Of a DNA stretch of 64,000 bases, positions 10,301-19,132 are shown in pieces. The notes beneath the pieces are model-generated. The model was not told the origin of the DNA. It made no database searches and saw nothing but the letters and a program-made list of their open reading frames with translations. Each line of letters begins with the position of its first letter. The first letter of the stretch is position 1. The stretch spans positions 186,001 through 250,000 of the forward strand of contig JASEFA010000001.1 in assembly GCA_030019365.1 (NCBI GenBank), given 5' to 3'. Origin of the DNA: Bacillota bacterium. Lineage in GTDB: Bacteria > Bacillota > Sulfobacillia > JACIYH01. Both the position numbers and the translations under genes were made by a program.

Positions 10301-13300
10301 GACGTAGACGGGACTGAAAGAGGCTACTGAGAAGACATTCCAGCAGCTCATCGAAGCCCACCAAGCATCACCCGGACGTAGACGGGACTGAAAGGCTACT
10401 TGCCGCGCGGCGAGGAAAACCCTCTGGAAGCCACCAAGCATCACCCGGACGTAGACGGGACTGAAAGGCGCAGATCCAGGGCATGTACTCGGCGCTGCTG
10501 GACTCCACCAAGCATCACCCGGACGTAGACGGGACTGAAAGGGTCCTCAAAGGTCTCCTTGGCGAGGTCGTACAGCCCACCAAGCATCACCCGGACGTAG
10601 ACGGGACTGAAAGGCGGCCTGAGAGAGCCGGACGGACTGCACCAGGAACTCGCCACCAAGCATCACCCGGACGTAGACGGGACTGAAAGCGGCGCAGGTC
10701 GGTGCGCACATGGACTTGGTAGATGCCACCAAGCATCACCCGGACGTAGACGGGACTGAAAGGCTGGAGCGCTACGGCGCGGCTCAGCATTGCCACGAAC
10801 CCACCAAGCATCACCCGGACGTAGACGGGACTGAAAGTTGCCTCTTTGCCCAGCTTGCCGATGTTGACCTTTGGCCACCAAGCATCACCCGGACGTAGAC
10901 GGGACTGAAAGCAAAGTAGCGGACCAGGTCCTCGGGGTTCTCGCAGCAGGCCACCAAGCATCACCCGGACGTAGACGGGACTGAAAGTTGAGCCTGTCAC
11001 CATGCAGGAAGAGCTCAAACAAATGCCCACCAAGCATCACCCGGACGTAGACGGGACTGAAAGAGCCTGCCACGCGGCGCTCCAGCTCCTTCTCGAAATC
11101 TTCCACCAAGCATCACCCGGACGTAGACGGGACTGAAAGAACTAACGATGTGCAGAAAATGCCGTTACAGCGGTTACGCCACCAAGCATCACCCGGACGT
11201 AGACGGGACTGAAAGTCAGTACCTCCGGCGTGTCCTTCCAGTAGGGGTCGTACCACCAAGCATCACCCGGACGTAGACGGGACTGAAAGACCAACTACGT
11301 ACACTGAGGAGAAAACTACTTACCACCAAGCATCACCCGGACGTAGACGGGACTGAAAGTGGCATACGGGGCAGGTGGTCTTCCGCCACGCCTGTTTTCC
11401 ACCAAGCATCACCCGGACGTAGACGGGACTGAAAGCTTCCTTGTCTTTGGCCTCAAGCCGCTCCTTCAGGGCCACCAAGCATCACCCGGACGTAGACGGG
11501 ACTGAAAGTAATCTGATCGAAGCGAAGAAGGCCCACATCTCGAGCCACCAAGCATCACCCGGACGTAGACGGGACTGAAAGCGATGTCCGCCGGGGTCAG
11601 GGGGTCGCTGCCGCCGGAGGTCCACCAAGCATCACCCGGACGTAGACGGGACTGAAAGTGGAAGTGGATAGAGCCAGGCTCCGAGGGCGAGTTCGTGATC
11701 CACCAAGCATCACCCGGACGTAGACGGGACTGAAAGAACGTAGATGCCCATTCGATCATAACACCGACCTCCCCACCAAGCATCACCCGGACGTAGACGG
11801 GACTGAAAGTGGCCTTCCGCCGTGTCCACCTCGGACGAAGGCCAATCCCACCAAGCATCACCCGGACGTAGACGGGACTGAAAGTGGTTCCGGAAGGATC
11901 GCCTCGCCCTTGGACCAGTCGCGCCACCAAGCATCACCCGGACGTAGACGGGACTGAAAGATCACGGTCTCCATCAAACCGGGAAAGGTCGTCCTGACCA
12001 CCAAGCATCACCCGGACGTAGACGGGACTGAAAGTTTCAACGTTTTCCCCATACCAGCATACGAATATCTCTTCCACCAAGCATCACCCGGACGTAGACG
12101 GGACTGAAAGCCACCTGCCGCTCGATGGACAGCCAGGGTGGCTCATCTCCACCAAGCATCACCCGGACGTAGACGGGACTGAAAGCACTACACATACCCC
12201 CCAGGGTACCTCCCTAGGGTATCCCACCAAGCATCACCCGGACGTAGACGGGACTGAAAGAGCACAACAGCTTCCGATATGATTCCCACAGGATTGGACC
12301 ACCAAGCATCACCCGGACGTAGACGGGACTGAAAGTGAACACTCCGACCACGACCCCTGCAATCTCTGCTTCCCCACCAAGCATCACCCGGACGTAGACG
12401 GGACTGAAAGTCCGGCTCCCCCGGTGTCCGACATACCAGGATGTAGACCACCAAGCATCACCCGGACGTAGACGGGACTGAAAGAGGGGAACGCACGGTC
12501 ATCCGGGAGATCCTGCCCCCCACCAAGCATCACCCGGACGTAGACGGGACTGAAAGAAACATCTCCAATTCGGGAATGGCGGGGAGATTAACCCACCAAG
12601 CATCACCCGGACGTAGACGGGACTGAAAGTACGTCATGAAGCATAACGAATACCCTGTTAGGCTTATCCACCAAGCATCACCCGGACGTAGACGGGACTG
12701 AAAGACGACCTTCCCGCGCCTGACGCGGATAACTTTGGGGGTCCACCAAGCATCACCCGGACGTAGACGGGACTGAAAGTGAGTGGCGTACCCGCTTCTC
12801 CGGGTTCGAGAACGCCCACCAAGCATCACCCGGACGTAGACGGGACTGAAAGCTGTGCTCAGGGGCCGGTACATACTCCATGTAGCCCACCAAGCATCAC
12901 CCGGACGTAGACGGGACTGAAAGACCGTTTTCTCAACTGCTTCTTTGGCTTGGCGTGCCCACCAAGCATCACCCGGACGTAGACGGGACTGAAAGCTTCC
13001 TTCCTGGGGTTCTTCGGGAAGATTGACTCTCCCACCAAGCATCACCCGGACGTAGACGGGACTGAAAGATACTGCGAGCATAGCAGCGTATGCGTCATAG
13101 TCGACAACCACCAAGCATCACCCGGACGTAGACGGGACTGAAAGGCCCAGAGAAGATCCTGAACCTAGAGATAGAGTCCCCACCAAGCATCACCCGGACG
13201 TAGACGGGACTGAAAGCGCACGAGTGTTACCCCCACAAGCTCTTCGGCCACCTGCCACCAAGCATCACCCGGACGTAGACGGGACTGAAAGGAGCAGCCA

Positions 13301-16300
13301 CCTCTTCCTCCTCCTCTTCCTCCTCGGAGGCCACCAAGCATCACCCGGACGTAGACGGGACTGAAAGCAAGTAATCCCACTCATTCAACCAATCCGCAGG
13401 AGTATCCACCAAGCATCACCCGGACGTAGACGGGACTGAAAGGACGGCCGAAACCCTGGCTCGGTACTCGGATGGCTTCCACCAAGCATCACCCGGACGT
13501 AGACGGGACTGAAAGCACCAAAGCAGATTGCAAGCTGGGAGACTGTTTGGGCCCACCAAGCATCACCCGGACGTAGACGGGACTGAAAGAGCGCGTAGCG
13601 CCCCTGGAACCAGTTGGGCCCATTGCCCCACCAAGCATCACCCGGACGTAGACGGGACTGAAAGCCGTTTTGATAGCCTTCGCAGGATCGAAGTTCGCCA
13701 ACCACCAAGCATCACCCGGACGTAGACGGGACTGAAAGGCCTCGTTGATGGACATAGTGGCGCGCAGAAACTCATTCCACCAAGCATCACCCGGACGTAG
13801 ACGGGACTGAAAGAGTTCTGGTATCCAGCCGTAGCGGGATCAATGCCGCCAACCACCAAGCATCACCCGGACGTAGACGGGACTGAAAGGTGAATATCGC
13901 GCAAGTTCTTGCGGCAATGAAATACCCCACCAAGCATCACCCGGACGTAGACGGGACTGAAAGCTGTTTCCTTTGCAGCAGGGGATATGATTTTTCTCGC
14001 CACCAAGCATCACCCGGACGTAGACGGGACTGAAAGCAAGGTTTTCGGCGGGACCATAGACAGGGTGCAGCGGGTCCACCAAGCATCACCCGGACGTAGA
14101 CGGGACTGAAAGAGCACTTGGTGCGGGTCACGTAGGGCCTTGCGGGGCACCACCAAGCATCACCCGGACGTAGACGGGACTGAAAGGACCTTGTGTTCGA
14201 CATCGACGGGCAGGAGGTCAGGATACCACCAAGCATCACCCGGACGTAGACGGGACTGAAAGTCCGGTCTCGCGCACGAACTCCACGGCCCCAACCTCCC
14301 TCCACCAAGCATCACCCGGACGTAGACGGGACTGAAAGTGGTTGCTTCCAACGCCAGCGGCCAGGCTGTCGCGGCCCACCAAGCATCACCCGGACGTAGA
14401 CGGGACTGAAAGGATACCAACTACGCCCTTGGCTTCACAACACGAGGTCCACCAAGCATCACCCGGACGTAGACGGGACTGAAAGCCACTGCTTTGCCTT
14501 TCAGCATCGCGCTGTAGGGTCCACCAAGCATCACCCGGACGTAGACGGGACTGAAAGCGGGCCATCCATGGGTCATCATCCCCTCATTGGCTTTCCACCA
14601 AGCATCACCCGGACGTAGACGGGACTGAAAGCTTTCCACCAGCGGAGGTCGGCACTGGTGGCTGTCAGCCCACCAAGCATCACCCGGACGTAGACGGGAC
14701 TGAAAGCTGGATATGTGCAACGGAAGGAGGGCGGGTACAAGCCCCACCAAGCATCACCCGGACGTAGACGGGACTGAAAGAAGAGGAGACGGTCTGGCTG
14801 GTGCCCCAGGTGGCGCCACCAAGCATCACCCGGACGTAGACGGGACTGAAAGCTGGCGGAACGTGAGGAGAAAGGACGGGGAATCGCCATCCACCAAGCA
14901 TCACCCGGACGTAGACGGGACTGAAAGCGCCGCGCGGCAAGTAGCGACGGGGATGACGGAGGTCCCACCAAGCATCACCCGGACGTAGACGGGACTGAAA
15001 GACGCCGCGCCCTTTGTGCTGGAGGCCGGGCGCAAGTCCACCAAGCATCACCCGGACGTAGACGGGACTGAAAGGATTTCCTCCGGGTCGTCGAGCCCGG
15101 GGACCCAGGAGTCCACCAAGCATCACCCGGACGTAGACGGGACTGAAAGACCCCACCTCCATCATCTTCGCCAACGACACCACGACCACCAAGCATCACC
15201 CGGACGTAGACGGGACTGAAAGAATCGCATCAAGAACGGTCGCCGTCCACTTAAATTGAGACCACCAAGCATCACCCGGACGTAGACGGGACTGAAAGGG
15301 GTAACCCCATCCGCCCGGGTCATGGATGGCCCGCCCACCAAGCATCACCCGGACGTAGACGGGACTGAAAGGCCGTCGTCCAGGCAGCCTTCCCATTGCG
15401 CGGGACAAGCCACCAAGCATCACCCGGACGTAGACGGGACTGAAAGGTCCACGACATCTCGCTGCCCGCAGGAGCCGACCTCACCACCAAGCATCACCCG
15501 GACGTAGACGGGACTGAAAGTAGAGGGCGTGGCTTGGCTGCTCCGCACGGTGGCCGACCACCAAGCATCACCCGGACGTAGACGGGACTGAAAGTGGATC
15601 GTGCTCACGGTGACGTGCGGCCTCTGCTCGACCACCAAGCATCACCCGGACGTAGACGGGACTGAAAGCATAGTTCCACACGCTGGCCTGGCCCTTGACG
15701 ATACCACCAAGCATCACCCGGACGTAGACGGGACTGAAAGTCGCCAGGGCGGGGAAGGAGTGAGTGACGGTGTTCTTCCACCAAGCATCACCCGGACGTA
15801 GACGGGACTGAAAGTTGATTCCCACCGTCTGCGCCGTCCAGGCACCCCCGGCCACCAAGCATCACCCGGACGTAGACGGGACTGAAAGTCACGGGCAAGC
15901 CGGTTGACGTCGGCACGGCTGGCGACCACCAAGCATCACCCGGACGTAGACGGGACTGAAAGAAGCCTTCCATGGCCGGCTACACCGAGGCCTACACCGT
16001 CCACCAAGCATCACCCGGACGTAGACGGGACTGAAAGGTAGTGTTGTGCGTAAAGGTGCCATCGGACTTGAGAAACCACCAAGCATCACCCGGACGTAGA
16101 CGGGACTGAAAGGGAACTCCTCCTCGGTGAGTACCCCAGATTCCCGGAGCCCACCAAGCATCACCCGGACGTAGACGGGACTGAAAGGAGGAACCAGGCT
16201 GGGAAGTAGCGGCTCACCAGCTCGGCCCACCAAGCATCACCCGGACGTAGACGGGACTGAAAGTCTCGAGTTCCTCGGCCTTCTTGACGGCAGCTTCCTC

Positions 16301-16610
16301 CCACCAAGCATCACCCGGACGTAGACGGGACTGAAAGCAGCTGCGGGTCGGTTGGCTTCGGTGTTGGCGAGTACCCCCACCAAGCATCACCCGGACGTAG
16401 ACGGGACTGAAAGGGTACATTGATTGGATTATAAGGGACAGCAAGGAAGGCCACCAAGCATCACCCGGACGTAGACGGGACTGAAAGAAGAAATAGCATT
16501 CAACCCGGCCACCAAAGAAAGCTTCCACCAAGCATCACCCGGACGTAGACGGGACTGAAAGGCAAGAGAGTAAGCTGGGCATTCCGAACCCTGCCCACCC
16601 ACCAAGCATC
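4359..16610 (+). CRISPR. CRISPR array, 165 full repeats plus one truncated
   Basis: Direct count gives 165 copies of a 37-bp repeat, first at 4359-4395 and last full copy at 16525-16561, with unit lengths of about 72 to 77 bp and spacers of about 35 to 40 bp. The repeat starts CCACCAAGCATCACCCGG and ends GACGGGACTGAAAG. CCCG and CGGG can pair around an 8-base loop, and the last eight bases (ACTGAAAG) fit a crRNA 5' tag. Repeats are almost invariant; copy 76 (9919-9955) has GGGGCTGAAAG instead of GGGACTGAAAG. The right end has only the first 12 bases of a repeat (16599-16610) after one more spacer. Two spacers occur twice. Repeat-derived open frames run through the array on both strands but are not genes. 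Confidence 0.99.
16599..16610 (+). repeat. Truncated terminal CRISPR repeat
   Basis: Twelve bases (CCACCAAGCATC) match the repeat start, then the sequence departs into CGCAGATAAGGAGG, the ribosome binding site of the next gene. This is the leader-distal, oldest end of the array and fixes its orientation. Confidence 0.85.
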
Positions 16611-16632
16611 CGCAGATAAGGAGGTAAGAGGC

Positions 16633-16893
16633 ATGCCGAGGTGTTCCGTATGTGGCCGCGAGCTTCCAGGGCCATTCTTGTCGGAGGGAGGAGGTCCGGT
16701 CTGCATTGACTGCTGGGAGCAAGAACTGGTGACGGGTGCTCAGATGGCTGAGCACTTGAAGGATTGCAAGAAATGCAGGGCTGCATTCTCGCCCGCCTTT
16801 CACCATTTGCGAACCTGCTCGCCGCAGTGCAGGAAGATATTCCTGTTTGCCTTGCGGCAACTGGCAGAGGACCCGCCCAAGAGGGCAGACTGA
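16633..16893 (+). CDS. Small double zinc-knuckle protein of the type III module
   Basis: 86-residue protein of unrecognised family. Eight cysteines fall in two CxxC-based groups: C4/C7 with C24/C27 (CSVC...CIDC), and C45/C48 with C62/C66 (CKKC...CSPQC). Each could hold one zinc ion; the second half also has His41, His57 and His58. A strong AAGGAGG lies nine bases before the ATG, so translation is well supported. It starts 22 bp after the last remnant of the array and lies upstream of the DxTHG CARF gene on the same strand, so it probably belongs to the type III-B operon. No function can be read from the sequence; nucleic acid or protein binding is the natural guess for such knuckles. Confidence 0.75.
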   Translation: MPRCSVCGRELPGPFLSEGGGPVCIDCWEQELVTGAQMAEHLKDCKKCRAAFSPAFHHLRTCSPQCRKIFLFALRQLAEDPPKRAD

Positions 16894-17026
16894 GCACCCG
16901 GGCGAATTGAGGGCGGGCCGTCCATTGCGCCCGGGCTGGACTCTCGTGGCGGAAGCCGTCGCGGGTCCGCCACCTTCTGTCGGAGGAAACCGACAAATCT
17001 ATCGCGAAAGGCAACTGGGGGATGTT

Positions 17027-17958
17027 GTGAAACTGGTAGCCACCATCGGGGCGGGCAAATACGAAGTCGCTACATACATACTCCAGGAGAATTCGTACGA
17101 AACCAGATACTGCCCACTGGCCATAGCCGGACTGCTGCGGCCGTCCGTGGTCCTGCTGGTCATGACCGAGCAGGCGCAGGCCAAGCACGGGGAGGGTCTT
17201 GCCCAGGGGTTGGAGGAGCTCGGGGTTCCTTTCCGTGAGGTACTCATCCCGAACGGCGCCACATGGGAAGAGATGTGGGAGCCTTTCCGCATCCTGGTGG
17301 AGCAGGTGGAGCCGGGCGACGAGGTGGCGTTCGACATCACCCACGGATTCCGCCACTTACCGTTGTTGAGTTTCCAGTGTTACGAAGTACGACTGCGACA
17401 CCTGCGACGAGGTCCTGGCACTGAGGCGGACATACCAGTTCTGCTGAACCTAGCTGACGTTTTGCGCGACTCAGGCGGAGTCGACCTGGCTATTACCCGC
17501 TACCGTGAGGCCGAAGTACTCGCCAAAGCGACTAGTGCTTCCAACGCGGTGATCGCTGCGCTCGAGGGGAGGGGGTGGGTGCTGGTTCAGGCAGAAGGTA
17601 CGAAGAAGCAAGGGTTTGCTTCGAGGAGGCTATCAGTCGCTACGAGTTGCTGGGTTCATCCGATGAGCCGCTTAGCCCGGAGTGTTTACCCAGCCGCCGC
17701 CTGCTGCTTGCTTTGGCCGTTACCCGCATAGCTGACGGCCGGGGTGAGTCCGGGCTCGATCCCCTGGATCGTGCGCTGGTTCCGGATCCCGCTAAGAATG
17801 GGGCACCGGGGGGGCGGGGACTGGATGACACTGATATCGCCGAGGCGAAAGATTGGTTGTGCCGGGTCCTAGAGCACAACCTCGGAGATGAGGATGCGGT
17901 CCGCGAAGCCCTGAATCGTTTGTGTATGGCGTGGGGGGATTGCAATGTGGGCGATTAG
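17027..17958 (+). pseudogene. DxTHG CARF protein (Csx2/TM1812-like) joined to TPR repeats, frameshifted
   Basis: The N-terminal ~115 residues are a CARF domain of the Csx2/TM1812 group: VATIGAGKYEVATYIL at the start, VVLLVMT, and the hallmark FDITHGFRHLPLL at about 102-114. CARF domains sense cyclic oligoadenylate made by Cas10. Soon after this motif the sequence changes to helical repeats like TPRs (LNLADVLRDSGGVDLAITRYREAEVL) instead of the usual Csx2 C-terminus. The frame used up to about 17600 then loses the TPR pattern (stop at 17731), while another frame resumes it at once (RYEEARVCFEEAISRYELL) and runs to a stop at 17958. One missing base near 17598-17605 explains this. The resumed frame overlaps the cmr1 start by 14 bases, as in a working operon. 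Start GTG 17027 follows GGGGGA. It may be a pseudogene, an assembly error or a recoded gene. Confidence 0.7.
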
Positions 17959-19132
17959 AGTGCCTCTGGAAACTGTCACGCCGCTGTTCCTGGGCGGCAG
18001 CGAGCCATGGGGATCCCCAGAATTGCGCGCAACTTCGTTTCGGGGTGCCATGCGGTTTTGGTTTCGGGCCCTGGCGGGAGCACACTTGGAGAGCATCAAG
18101 GACGTTCGCAGTGAGGAGGCCAGGGTGTTCGGAGACGCAGGGAAGGTAGGTGGCTCGCCTGTAGTGGTGCGCTTGACGGGGAATCCGCGCGCTGGCCGGT
18201 TCGAGGGAGCGCAGGGGCCCGGCGCCCGGTACCTGTTTTTTTCCTTGGCGCAGCGCGAAAGAGACCATACCGGCCGAACCATGCTCATGTGGCGTGACTG
18301 TTTTCCTCCAGGTACGCGGCTCGAAGTCAGCCTGCAGCTCCGATCCCCCGTTAGCGGCCGCGACCACGAGATCCTCGCCCGGCGAACAGCAGCGGCATTT
18401 TGGTTGCTCGTACGCCTGGGCGGGCTGGGTGCGCGCTCCCGCCGGGGGGCGGGTGGTCTACGGGCAACGGCAGATCCGACCGGGTGGCCAACTGAGTTGC
18501 CCGGGCTGGTGGTGCACGCCAGAGACCCCTCTGCCCTCAAAGACGAACTGGAAGTCGGGTTGCGCATGCTGGGAGAGGCCGTAGCGATTCCTGCTGCAGA
18601 GAGGGGCCCGATCCGCCCCACGTTCAACGTTTTGCGCCGGGGGGTGTGCGACATCGCAGTGCTGGACCGCACGTGGCAGACCTGGGAACAGGCTTTAGAG
18701 GCGGTAGGTACGGCTTTACAGAGCTTCAGGAACCGCCGCGAGCCCGACTATAACAATGTCAAGGGCGTGGTGGGGGGCCGCAGCCCGCGCCTGCAAACAG
18801 TGGAGCGCGCCGCCTTCGGACTGCCCATAGTGTTCTATTTCCGCTCGCTCGGAGGTGCGTCCGGCACCTTACAGGGCGACAAATCCGACCGGCGCGCGTC
18901 GCCCCTCTGGATCAGGGTGGTGAGGCTCACGGCCGGGGGATATGCGGTGGTCCTGACCGTCTTTCGTGCGCCGCTGCTCCAGGACCGTGAGCCTCTGAAG
19001 CTGAAAACCCGGGGGAGGCCGGCTCTGGCGCCTGCGCCCGGGCTGGCGCTGATTGACGACTTCCTGCGCGCTCTGTCTACGCCTGGGGGGCTGCACTACG
19101 TGGCGCCCCTGCTGGAGGTGGGCTACCCGTGA
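17945..19132 (+). CDS. cmr1: Type III-B RAMP protein Cmr1
   Basis: Cmr1 is the RAMP subunit near the 3' end of the crRNA in the Cmr complex. The 395-residue protein opens with VPLETVTPLFLGGSEP and RATSFRGAMRFWFRALAG, which match the Cmr1 N-terminus (a strand, then a glycine loop and helix RGxxRFWxRA). GARYLFFSLA and a glycine- and arginine-rich GLGARSRRGAGGL further on fit the RAMP G-loop pattern. Its ATG lies inside the end of the preceding TPR frame, and its stop overlaps the cmr2 GTG by four bases, so it is coupled on both sides. Confidence 0.92.
   Translation: MWAIRVPLETVTPLFLGGSEPWGSPELRATSFRGAMRFWFRALAGAHLESIKDVRSEEARVFGDAGKVGGSPVVVRLTGNPRAGRFEGAQGPGARYLFFSLAQRERDHTGRTMLMWRDCFPPGTRLEVSLQLRSPVSGRDHEILARRTAAAFWLLVRLGGLGARSRRGAGGLRATADPTGWPTELPGLVVHARDPSALKDELEVGLRMLGEAVAIPAAERGPIRPTFNVLRRGVCDIAVLDRTWQTWEQALEAVGTALQSFRNRREPDYNNVKGVVGGRSPRLQTVERAAFGLPIVFYFRSLGGASGTLQGDKSDRRASPLWIRVVRLTAGGYAVVLTVFRAPLLQDREPLKLKTRGRPALAPAPGLALIDDFLRALSTPGGLHYVAPLLEVGYP

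Noticed and set aside
4400-16560. Long open frames on both strands through the array, with repeated HHPDVDGTE, SPVYVRVMLGG or SRLRPGDAWW
   Set aside because: These are translations of the CRISPR repeat in different frames; they have no ribosome binding sites and the intervening residues are spacer-derived.
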